Positions 46,431 to 57,529 of a stretch of DNA of 64,000 nt are shown in pieces. Origin of the DNA: Aphrophora alni. Its lineage: Eukaryota > Arthropoda > Insecta > Hemiptera > Aphrophoridae. The stretch covers positions 14,041,138 to 14,105,137 of the forward strand of contig OY740771.1 in assembly GCA_963513935.1 (NCBI GenBank), given 5' to 3'. Position 1 is the stretch's first letter. The number at the start of each line of letters is the position of its first letter. Both the position numbers and the translations under genes were made by a program. The notes under the pieces were generated by a model. The model had not been told where the DNA came from and made no database searches. It saw nothing but the letters and a program-made list of their open reading frames with translations.

Positions 46431-46770
46431 TCCATCGAGTTATTGTAGCAACCATCTCATATTTTTGTAAAGGATTTTTAAAAGAATTATTACCTCTACA
46501 AGAAGATTTTAAGCAAATTATATATAAGTTTAAAATATTTCCACAATATTTGGTTTTAAACTACTTTTGTTAGCTAAAAAACCACAACGAATAGTGACGT
46601 AATGAAATTTGTTGCAAAGGTTGTAGCTACTATATCACAACGATTTATCCCAAACGCTTCCAGCTCATCGTTATTCTTTATAAACTGTTTTATTTGATAT
46701 CGAGAATACAAATGTCCGTAAGAGAGCAGAAAGTTAAAACTTTATTTGTCCATTGGTTCTATCAATCAAT
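46430..46770 (-). repeat. 45-55 kb repeat family, copy B (short)
   Basis: It shares GGTTGTAGCTACTATATCAC, TTCCAGCTCATCGTTATTCT and TTATTTGATATCGAGAATAC with the other copies. The reading frame is shortened and interrupted. It is followed on its lower-coordinate side by a second repeat, the AAGCCAACAACCG type at 46315-46430. Confidence 0.65.
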
Positions 46771-47524
46771 AGTAGGCCTACTAGTTAAAGTTCTCGCAAA
46801 TATTACTTACTTTAAAACAAAATAAAAATCGTGAAGTCAAATTAAACTATTGCGTCTTTCCAATATTTATTCCCTCGGTAGGTAATATTTTGTTATTGAT
46901 ACGACCGTATCTTACTGTGTGACCCTTAACATGAGAAATGTAACTGTTAGAGAAAGAAGTAAATCTTTTGAATTACATACAATGACAATCGCTAAAAACA
47001 CGGATTTGTTTATTTTACAAAATACATGTACGAAAAATATACATTGTGGGTGTTTTCGCTGTAATTTATTTCTTAGCAACCCCATCAACTTTCACTTAAA
47101 GCAAGCACCGTTTATATTTAGGGGGCACTCCTATAAAAACCTGCACGGAATAACCTTGAGTCCTAAGTAGGATTCGATCTTACTACCTTCGGCACAAACT
47201 CTTCATCAGGGGATCGCTCCCTATCAACCGGCATGATACAAAGGTGTAGTATGTTTATAATATTAGTGATGTAGTCAGAGTGCCTGAACTAAGACACGTA
47301 CGTTAAATCTATAATCGTTAAAGATACGATATCGACAAAGCCCATTTTGAGTAATCACATCTGCATAGAAGTTCCATAGCAAAATTGCTTAACTATAAAT
47401 CTAAAAATGAGAGTTTTGGAGACATGGCGACGAACACGTTTTGTTTGGGTCCAACACATAAGAAAACTGAACAAAATCGTTTGAGCCGATTTATAAAAAA
47501 AACGTAGTTTAGTATTTCTTCCTC

Positions 47525-48165
47525 TTCTGAGGGGGGTGTGTAGGGATGAGTTACGGGGGGGTTTGGAGATGAACCTGGAGGGGTTGGTTAGTGTGGGGGG
47601 GTTTGCGTGTGAAAGAGTTGGATTGATTGGGTTCTGAAGGTGTGTTGTAGTAGGGACGAGCCTTGGGTTCTGAGCTCGAATTGAGTACGGCAAGGTTCGA
47701 AGGACGAAGAGACTTAGTATTGTCCATTATTGAGGGTACTGTAGGGAAGAGGGAGGTTTAATGTTAGGGATTTATTAGGGAAGGATGTGTGAGGGAATGT
47801 ATGGGGGAGACAGTCGAGTGAATGTGTGAGTGGGTACGGAAGACTAGGTGTCCTGGAGTGTTCCGTTAAGTCCCCAGCGGAACATGAAGGGACAACGAAA
47901 CCGTAGGGGTTGTGAATGGTGATCTGTTTTCAATCAGCCATAGCTAAAAATGGTACCACGGGGCATGGGTGCCCTGGCGGAGCTTGCTCCGTCACCCATG
48001 CGTGAGAGGTTGGACTCGTGGGGGTTGTGGTGCTTCTGGTAGTGGATATTCTCTCTCCTCCTTCTTTTCTGGGGTGGGTGTCGGTGTTGTGCCGAGGGGC
48101 TCTGTGTACATCGGAACTCCTAGTTCTAGTAACTAATTCTTCTTTTGGAAACTCTTAAAGTACAT
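47525..48165. other. GC-rich island inserted in a minisatellite, with nested hairpin
   Basis: This stretch is much richer in G on the plus strand than its surroundings. It begins after TTTCTTCCTCTTCTGA and ends before TTTCTTCCTCTTATGA, so it seems to interrupt the repeat array. At about 47963-48001 an 8-bp stem CATGGGTG/CACCCATG encloses a 6-bp stem CGGAGC/GCTCCG with a two-base loop. The minus-strand open stretch that overlaps its left end (47355-47693) is rich in P, T, N and S and is probably not a gene. It could be the end of an unrecognised mobile element or a structured RNA. Confidence 0.5.
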
Positions 48166-48480
48166 TTCTTCCTCTTATGACCGATAAACTGAACAGAATA
48201 GCCTATTTAGAAAAGGCCATAGGTGGCTTTTCTTCTTTTTATGGCTGCTGAACTGAACAAAATCGTTTTAGCCGATTTAGAAAAAAAAACATAGTTTGGT
48301 TTTTTCTTGTTCTTATGACTGCTATCTGAACAAAACCGTGTTATCCGATTTAGAAAATAAAAAATAGTTTGGTTTTTCTTCTTATTATGACTGCTAAACT
48401 GATGACAATCATCTTAGCAGATTTAGAAAAGACCGTAGTTTGGTTTTCTTCTTCTTCTTCTACTTATGATAGCTACCCCT
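48165..48480 (+). repeat. Minisatellite, units of about 65 bp
   Basis: Four to five units share CTTATGACTGCTAAACTGA, AACAAAATCGTTTTAGCCG, ATTTAGAAAA and TAGTTTGGTTTTTCTTCTT. A further unit lies at 47455-47525 on the other side of the GC-rich island. No gene. Confidence 0.75.
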
Positions 48481-48689
48481 AGAGTTGTAGTTAGAAAAAT
48501 GGGAAAAAACTATCTGATATGTGATTAAATATACCCACTTACCAAATTTGTCTAACTGCGGTACACGGGTTTGGGTTGTAGTGCACTGATATAAGTAAAT
48601 TCAAATCCACTCAATAGAAGTCAAAATTGATAGTCCACCAAAAAATAACACCATTTTTTTATTCACAGTAAACTTTTCACTACAACACA

Positions 48690-49400
48690 TATACCTATAA
48701 AAGTAAAAACATTGCCAATTTCCAGATACATTTCTTCGCGTTTACTTAAAAACTTTAGCTAAATACATCTTTTAATAATTCTCTTCCCAGATAATAGCCC
48801 ATCTCATAATTTCGTTTATCCAAATAAGTAGAGGAATGAAATTTATTATTCTTACCATTAAAGATTATAAAAAACCGGATTTAATGGGAACTTTATGAAG
48901 ATTTATAGAATTTATACAATATTTTATTTTAAACTGCTTTTGTTGCCTAAAGTCGTAATGAAATTTGTTGCGAAGGATGTAGCTACTGTATCACAACGAT
49001 TTATCCCTAACGCTTCCAGCTCATCGTTATTCTTTATAAACTGTTTTATTTGATATCGGGAATAGTTATAAATGTCCGTAAAAACAAAATATTGTATAAC
49101 ATAGCAGAACGTTAAAACTAACCCATTTGTTGCTCTGGTCCATTGGTTAAGTCTATCAATCAATATTAGATTCCCTCCTCTGACTTTTATTACACCTTCG
49201 ATTCTTTTCTTTTTTAGATTTTTCAAATTATTGTTTCTATCCGATTAATGCCTGTCCTCTTAAGTTTTGTTTTGAATTTTCTTTTCAACTTTATTATTTC
49301 TTTGTTGGTACACTTTGGGAAGCATCTTCAGATCAACAAAAGAAGTTATTATAACTGTTTAAAAAGAGTGTAAATTGTTTTCTTGTTTCAGGGAAAAGAA
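48690..49400 (-). repeat. 45-55 kb repeat family, copy C with 100-codon frame
   Basis: The open stretch 48924-49226 reads KKRIEGVIKVRGG, LIDRLNQWTRATNGLVLTFC, then IKQFIKNNDELEALGINRCD and ATSFATNFIT. The same protein sequence appears at 54800-55099. I do not recognise the protein. A hydrophobic stretch (GLVLTFCYVIQYFVF) could cross a membrane. Whether this is an exon of a duplicated gene or part of an element is unknown. Confidence 0.65.
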
Positions 49401-51629
49401 AAATTATTCGTTGATGAACTCTTGAGCGTTACTGTCAGTAATACAATAAAAATAAACACAGGAGCAGAATAATTCACTGACGTAGTTACACGTGTTACTA
49501 TTATCAAAAAAAAAAATTACTTTGGTTATTAGATTATATTCATGAGCAAATCGGACCTTTATAGTTGATTTTGGAAAAATCGTAATATAGTGTTTTTTAC
49601 GTAATATAGGTATAAGATTTATAGCCAAAACGTGTCCAAAATATTGTTCGAAATAATATTTATACGAAGAAATAAAAGTTCTGGTAAACATACTCTAAAT
49701 TAACCGTACACTATTTGACTTAGTAGCAAGTATAAATATATATTTAAAAAAAAAGTTTTTAATAACTTGGGTGAAATTGTCTTTAAATATGTTTTCTGAA
49801 TGAATTTGCAAGGTTATAAATGGTTTGTTTTACTCGTAATAAAGACAACGCTCAAGAACGCTTGTTTTTTATTTTTTATTTACTTAATAGATCTACCGAT
49901 ATAAAACTTGAATATTCGTTCCTTTATGTGCAACTTATATCAAAACCAACCTCGTAAACTCCACTCAAGTCAACCACAGTTTATTTCTAGTGCGTCCTCT
50001 CACTGCACATCCACAGGTTGGGAAGAATAAAACTTCACGGTACAACCCTTGAATACTTCGTTACCATTCCTTGATAAGTGGATTCAGGTAATGATCATTT
50101 TTAACAACATAATTATCTCTATAGATAATGGATGCACGCGTACTCTAAGTTATTTACTATTTGCATTTTGTGTAATATTTTTGAATATATTTAGGGGAAA
50201 AAAAAATTTGTTATATTATCAAAAAAACAAAAAATAGTTTACGAAAAAATGTAAAATGATCTTTTTTTTTTTCAAAAAATCACTAAAAATAGTAATATAT
50301 ATCTTATACAAAAGTTCTATATCTCATTATGTTCAGAAAGGTGCATAGAATGTAGGTGTGTAGTGAAAAAAAAAAGTTAGATGTATCACATTTGGTGTTT
50401 TTTGGTCAAATACCAAAAAAACGAAGAGTAATGGAGCAGAAATTTCACAGAAATTGTAATGAATAACATACTAATAGATTTTTAGGATTTTTTTCAACCA
50501 TTTCTTGAGATTTGTCATATATTTGTGAATATATTTAGGGGGAAAAAATAATAATATGTTACATTTTCTAAATAAAAATACCGATTTTCCCTAAAAAGGT
50601 AACTTTTACAAGTGAGGTTAGGTTTGTAACCTCCACAATTTAGACTCACTAGTACCAATTTGAAGATAGATCAAAGACAAAACCATTAGATTTAACTAAG
50701 ACAATATATACTTTACAAAGAATAACACACATATTCACTTTTATAATCATATAAAACACTATATATAAGACAATTTGCATATAGCCTTAACTTACCATTT
50801 CGGCCTAGGTTATCGCAAATAAGAACGTTCAAAAACTAAACTATCACGTTAAAACATAAGCTTTAGATATAAAAACACATATATTGTACACAATTTATAT
50901 ACAATTTGTATACACAAACCTTCAAAATAACAAATATCTAACCCCAAAACAATTTGCGCTACGTCATTTGTTAGAGTTTTTACGTTGAACATTTGCCTAA
51001 GTTCCGAGATGAAAACAAAGGCTTCAAGAGTTCTAAGTAAATATCAAGTGGTACCAACTTATAGAATGGAATTTCCCCTACAACTTAGTGTAAAGAAATA
51101 TAAGAAATATAATATTAGAAACCAAAGAGAAATGCAAACCTAATGCCAACCAAATTTCGTCTCGTCAAGTTTGTTCTACGTTCAAGTAGGAATATCTCTG
51201 GATCTATGAGACGCAGAAAAATTTGTAATCTACGGTTGGAAAGAGAAATATGTGATCTATAGAACAGTGTTTTAGTTGAAATAAATGACAGAAAAATATA
51301 GTTGTAATTATATCGGGGAAAATGGCGTCGCGCTAACGAAAAGGCGCAGAGTTCAAATCTCCGATTTTACGCATCAAAAATATGCGAACTTCACCAATTT
51401 TTGGAATATTATTTATAACGTTTTGTGGTATTTTATTTGCATAGTATTATTATGGTATTTGCATGATTATGCATCTACGGAACATTAGCTTTCCAACGGT
51501 ATTTTATTTATTGCGATCGGACAATTTTAAGTGGGCGTAACGTTGAATTGCAAAATACGTGTTTTATAGACGGTGCCTAAGTTATTGGACCAGGCCTGGG
51601 TCCAATCTGGGTCCGGTATCGTTTCTAGG

Positions 51630-52390
51630 GTTAAAGGGCAAAGAAAAATTCTTCTTTTCCTTGAAGCAATAAAAACTATATAAACTACTTATGAACGGTT
51701 AAAATAACTTCATTTGTTGTTTTAGAGATATTCCGTCAAGCCTACCAACTCAGAAATAATAAAGTTGAAAAGATAATTTCAGTGAACAGCTTCTACATAT
51801 CGGATAGAGAATTAATCGGATCGAAATAATAATCGATCAAAGCAGGGGAAGAAATGAATTGAAGGTGAAATAAAGGTCAGGGAAGCGACTATAAAACTGA
51901 TTGATAGACTTAACCAATGGAGCAGAGCAACAAATGGCTTAGTTTTAACGTTCTGCTATGTTATACAATATTTTGTTTTTACGGACATTTATAACTATTC
52001 CCGATATCAAATAAAACAGTTTATAAAGAATAACGATGAGCTGGAAGCGTTAGGGATAAATCGTTGTGATACAGTAGCTACATCCTTCGAAACAAATTTC
52101 ATTACGACTTTAGGCAACAAAAGCAGTTTAAAATAAAATATTGTAGAAATTCTATAAACCTTCATAAAGTTCCCTTTAAATCCGAGGTTTTATATTCTTT
52201 ATTGGTAGGGAATAAATGTCATACCCCTACTTCTTGCAGATAAAATTCCTTCAGAAAATATGAGATGGGTCCATACAATAACTCAATGCGTTTCTGAGGG
52301 AGAATTGTTTTAAGGAGGAATTAGGGAATGTTTTTATTTAAACGCAATGAGATGTGTCTAGAATTAGTCAATTTTTTAAAAAGTTTTAAC
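51630..52390 (+). repeat. 45-55 kb repeat family, copy D
   Basis: The plus-strand copy has the frame LIDRLNQWSRATNGLVLTFC through ATSFETNFIT and TLGNKSSLK, open from about 51859 to 52133 but lacking a start codon nearby. Upstream, FRQAYQLRNNKVEKII and FYISDRELIGS are in a separate frame after a possible splice acceptor (TTGTTGTTTTAG). Confidence 0.65.
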
Positions 52391-52431
52391 ATATACAAGT
52401 GGTAACAGAGTAGGTAGGGTCAAAAAATATA

Positions 52432-53701
52432 AGAGGGACATTCAATAAGTAAAGAGACAAATGAATATATTTTTAAAGTGCTTTATTATAAACAACTACG
52501 ACCATTAGTATATTTCCACATAACCCCCCCTTAAATGTATTCACTTGCCCCATAGATATACTAGACTGTTGATGCCTGCAGATACAAACACATTACCTTT
52601 GCGTCGAAGTCAGACTTATACAGTCTTCCCATCCTTTTTCCTCTCAAATCTCTTCCCTCCTGAAAACCTGATGGAGCCAAATCAGGACTATACAGGAGGT
52701 GAGGTAGAACTTCCCAGTGTTATCTTTCAATAGTTTCAAGAGTTTTGTTAGCTTTGTCTGAGAGGGTGTTTTCTTGGAGAAAAAAACACTCCCGTACCCA
52801 ATAAATCTCGTCCGTTACTCAAAATTGCTGGTTTCACTTTTGTTTTCAATTCTTCACTGTAGTACTCTCCATTCACATTTCTCTGAGTCTAAAGTCATAC
52901 GAAATTGGATCTTTTCTATCCAAAAAATGGTAAGCATGAGTTTTTTAGGTTTTGGATTGAGTTTTGAATTTTTCCTTACAAGAGAAGTGACGTGCTTCCA
53001 CTCCATGTTTTGACTCTTTGACTCAGCTTCAAAGTGATGTATCCAAGCTTCGTCACATGTTACATTTCTTTTCTAAAATGCATCGCCTTCTCCTGATAAA
53101 GTTTTATCAGTTTCTGACAAATGCAAAGTCAAGTGTGTTTTTGTGGATGTCTGTCAACTGTCTTGGAAACCAACGAGTGGATGCTTTACGATATTTCACA
53201 GATGATAAGAGTCTACAGTACCAATACTTTCATTACACGTTTCAGTTATTTGAACCACGGTAACTCGTCGTTCTTCTTGAATAAAGTTTTCGATTCGGTT
53301 TTCTAGCAAAGCTGTTGACACCTCAATTGGTCGCTCTGAACGCTGCAAATCGCACACATTTGCTCGACCAATTTTATACCGATCAACCCACTTTTAAACG
53401 TTTACACGGTCCATACGATATTTCCAATATTGTTTTCGTTCTTGTATACATTTTAGATGGTTTTATTTCTCCAGAAAACAAAATCTTATAAATGCTTGTT
53501 GTTCTTACAAAGTGCAATTTTCAAGTGGACTTGACATTTTCAACACACAAGTAAAATAAAATTTCCTTGAAGAATTAAAAACAAGCTGTTTTTAAATATT
53601 GACAAGGTTACCAACTCAAAATATTGATAGTTGTGACATTTTTCAAATGATTATTTTTGAACCTAGGACGTTTTGTCTCTTTACTTATTAAATAATCCTC
53701 G
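52432..53701 (-). mobile_element. Dead mariner-family transposon
   Basis: The ends share an inverted repeat containing AATAAGTAAAGAGACAAA, with TA on both outer sides. The 1270-bp length is normal for mariner. On the minus strand a broken transposase can be read: GWVDRYKIGRANVCDLQRSE, IEVSTALLENRIENFI, then CDEAWIHHFEAESK, which contains a catalytic aspartate, then NMEWKH. Many stops and frameshifts are present, so it is inactive. Plus-strand open stretches here are shadows of this gene. Confidence 0.85.
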
Positions 53702-54589
53702 TATAAAGAGCTTTTGGCGGATGTATCATTTTCAGATCTCCTGAGATCAAACAAGCGGTTTTTGAAATTATATATGTCTGTGTCTGATTTATAACTTAAA
53801 AGATTTTAATAAATTTACTGTGTAGACATATTTTAGATATACCTTCAAGCCGGGAAACTCCTGATCAAGGTAGGTTTTGGGTTGGAAATACCACCCAAGG
53901 CAAGGATTGTACAGTGAAGTTTGATTCTTTCCTACCAGTGGTAAGGTCCACTATAATTAAACGGTGGTTGGTAAGTAGAAGTTGACGACGTTAGTTAAAC
54001 ATAAATTTCACAGAAAACACAAATTTTCAAGTTTTATTTTCGTAGATATGTTTACTTTTTAAAAAAAAACTATAGAATTCACTGTTTTGGGATTTTTATT
54101 TTATTGTCTAACATACAGTAATACACTGTGTAAATTCATTTGACAAAAACAAAAAACAAACCTTGACCCACATCATTAAACTCACTTTTGAGTTTGTATA
54201 GAAAAATTTCCCTATAAACTTATTTATAGGGAAACTATAAAACCCCCCAGTTAACTAGCAAACGTGTATTTGAGTTATATGGTGCCCAAGTGGTTTTATG
54301 TTTCGCTATAAATAATAGATTAAACTATAATTTCAGCGAATTAAGGCGATTGGTCGGGTATTTTTCATTTTGTTTAATAACCCAAAATTTGAGGGTAACC
54401 ACTTAAAAAACAGACTAATTTACGATTTTTCCAACATCACCTACAACAATTAGAATCAAAATTTCTTGAATTGCAACTTCTAAGGAACCAAGCAAATTGT
54501 ATTTGATAGATAACAGAAGTCCCTGTACAGCAGGAATTTAGTCCTGCATTTTTATTGTATATTAAAGTACTTAATATTGCTTAACACTA

Positions 54590-55400
54590 TTTAAATAATC
54601 TTTGAACCCAACTTATTTTGCTATTCCTTGAAGCAAGAAAAACAATTTCAACTCTTTGTAAACTGTTATAATAACTTCTTTTGTTTTTCCAAGGATGTTC
54701 CGTCAAGCGTACCAATACAGAAATAATAAAGTTATAAAGATAATTCAAGAGAAAACCTTCTACATATCAGACACGCAGTTAATCGGATCGGAGCAATAAT
54801 TGGAAAAGCGGAGAAAGAAAAGAATCGAAGGTGAAATAAATGTCAGGGGAGGGACTATAAAACTGATTGATAGACTTAACCAATGGACCAGAGCAACAAA
54901 TGGGTTAGTTTTAACGTTCTGCTATGTTATTCAATATTTTGTTTTTACAGACATTGATAACTATTCCCGATATCAAATAAAACAGTTTATAAAGAATAAC
55001 GATGAGCTGGAAGCGTTAGGGATAAATCGTTGTGATACAGTAGCTACATCCTTCGCAACAAATTTCATTACGTCACAATTCCTTGTGGACTTTAGGTAAC
55101 AAAAGCAGTTTAAAATAAAATATTGTAGAAATTCTATAAACCTTCATAAAGTCTTTAAATCCGAGGTTTTATATTCTTTAATATTATGGAATAAATAACA
55201 TAACTCTTATTTCTTGTGGATAAAAATCCTTTGGAAAATATGAGATGAGTGTATACAATAACTCAATGTTTTTTATTTTCTGAGGGAAAATTTTGTATGC
55301 AGGAATTTTGCGAACCTTTTATAGGTAAACGCGGTGATATGTGTCTAGAAATAGGCATTTTTATCTTCTAGTATATACGTGGAATAGAATTAATTATACG
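54590..55400 (+). repeat. 45-55 kb repeat family, copy E with 99-codon frame
   Basis: The open stretch 54800-55099 reads EKRRKKRIEGEINVRGG, LIDRLNQWTRATNGLVLTFC, IKQFIKNNDELEALGINRCD, then diverges near ITSQFLVDF. Immediately upstream, MFRQAYQYRNNKVIKIIQEK and FYISDTQLIGSEQ form another open piece, ended by TAA before the second. A pyrimidine-rich TTTTGTTTTTCCAAG precedes it and could be a splice acceptor. Function not recognised. Confidence 0.65.
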
Positions 55401-56425
55401 ATGGGTCAAAAATTGATTAATAGATTTTATGAGATTAAAAGAGTCCAAAATGTAGATTTGAAAGACGCATGTGTTTTCAGCTCTCTACAACTTAACGGTT
55501 TTCCCCAACCTGTATTTAAGTGTGAACCACAAACTACTTCATCCCAGTTATTGGACTGAGGAACAATCTAGGGTCTTGATTTACGTTCCCTTGAAAGGAA
55601 TGTCAATAAGTAGAAGTTACACATTGGAAGCAAGTTGATGGGGCCATCATAGTACTTACCCAGTCCCTACCATACAATCTAATGCAAGCATATTGTCTAA
55701 CTGTAATGACCAAAAGTTGGTCTCTTTGGCGTTGGTACGCATATAAAAGTGAAACATTTTTTTAAATCGTTAGATAAATTATGCTCTTTGCAAAAGTGAT
55801 GCAAAATTAAATTCTATGATTTTCCCGATCGCTGCAATAGAATCAAGGGCTATCACAGCGGGAAAACGAGTTGGGAAACTAGCAGGGTACCTGTTGGTTT
55901 CTTCAAGGTCAGGCCGTCTACTGGCTCCCTCTCAACGGACTGGACTCGTAGCAGGTTTGGTCTAAATACTGTCATGGGTAACGTGCTTACGAAAATGAAG
56001 GATGTCGAATTTTTTACATTTACTAGACCTACCCTATACTTCGTACTAAAATAATATTACTTATAAATCTTTTTCATATATCAGCTGTTTTACATGAGAT
56101 TCACAAGTTTAACCATATGATTTTTCATAACAGCTGTTTTCAACTTATAATTAACCTTACTTTGAGGTTACGTGGATAAATAGTATTTTATATTTTTAAA
56201 ACATTGACCCACACATATTCTACCGAAAGGAAACGAAGGCTAAACGCTTTTTCTTTAATTTCACACTTGGCCGAAGCATCTTAATTACAATTGTATGCTT
56301 TCTTACATTGAACTGTCTAGTTCGTCACGGCTGGTTGAGACCCTGTGAGAGCAGTTCTTTAATGCACGATTACAAATCGACCCGTCTTGTTTGTTATTTT
56401 AACACCTTTACGTCTTCATTTACTT

Positions 56426-56533
<108 letters not shown>

Positions 56534-56869
56534 CCTTGTTATTCTTTTCGTATTTATCTTCTTACGAATAGGCGTATGTAATGGAGAAAACATATTCTCA
56601 TGGAGATAAAAAAGTTTTTATTGTATGTATATTCCTTTAAGACGTTGAATCTAAATATTAATAAGTGTCTTTTGGAACGTGATCAGTCTATCTAGAGTCT
56701 ATACAGCGAAAACGGGACAACCGATTTTGATCAAAATTGGTATATTTTGGCAGTATCTCGATGCGTTTACTTCATTTATCCAATAATCAAATTTTTAAAA
56801 GAGAGACCACAAGTTAATAGGCAAAATTTTGGTACTTACCCAGCTCCATCATACAATGTAATAAATCAT

Positions 56870-56938
56870 ATCCATACTATTGTATAAAAATCTAATGGTG
56901 TGTATGTGTGTTTGTGTGTGTGTGTGTGTGTGTGGGGG

Positions 56939-56974
<36 letters not shown>

Positions 56975-57167
56975 CAATCACGTAAAAACTACTGGACCCA
57001 TTGAGCTGAAATTGTACATGGACATTCTTAGGGTCCCTGGTTAACACATAGGCCTATTTTTATTTAGGAATTTCATCAGGGCACAGCCCCACTGGCTTTG
57101 AAAACTCCCTTAACACTCAATACAAATATACATGAACCCCTTAGGAAGGACGAGTACTCTGCTAGTC
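56870..57167 (+). mobile_element. Helitron-like (Lep1-type) non-autonomous repeat
   Basis: The layout resembles short insect Helitrons: CATACTATTGTATAAAAATC near the start, a (GT)n run, then CACGTAAAAACTACTGGACC followed by a host-like filler, TAACACATAGGCCTATTTTT, and an end at CTCTGCTAGT followed by C. The CTAGT terminus fits Helitron 3' ends. I did not find a strong hairpin before it. No ORF. Confidence 0.45.
56898..56970 (+). repeat. (GT)n microsatellite with a G run
   Basis: GT repeats are broken by TTT near 56911 and by eight G near 56934. It lies inside the Helitron-like repeat. Confidence 0.95.
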
Positions 57168-57529
57168 TTCTATAAATGTAATGTCTAAATGTTGGTTTCT
57201 TAGGCCTTATAAGAAATAGTAAATGAAATTGGTATTTAAGGGTATATTTGTTTTAAAATATTATTTTTGAAACTCGAAGGTATAATATATTTTAAAATAT
57301 CGAATCACGAATTCGCTCGTGTCAGTGTATCGGCCCTGCCAGACCCCAAAGGAGCCTCCACTCGCTTCGCTCGTGTAACTATACGAATATCACATTTTCT
57401 TAGGAGGTCAGTGTTTAAATTACATTTTTGTCAACAACTTCAATATTTGTCATCATATACAGGCGAGATTGGGTACCATTACTTGGAGAATTTATATCGG
57501 CAATTTTTTTTTCTAATTTAGTGTGTTAT

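Noticed and set aside
47355..47693. 112-codon P/T/N-rich minus-strand frame
   Set aside because: Its composition follows the strand-biased G-rich DNA; there is no domain and no second evidence.
52545..53306. Plus-strand open frames of 61-81 codons
   Set aside because: They are antisense to the broken mariner transposase on the minus strand.
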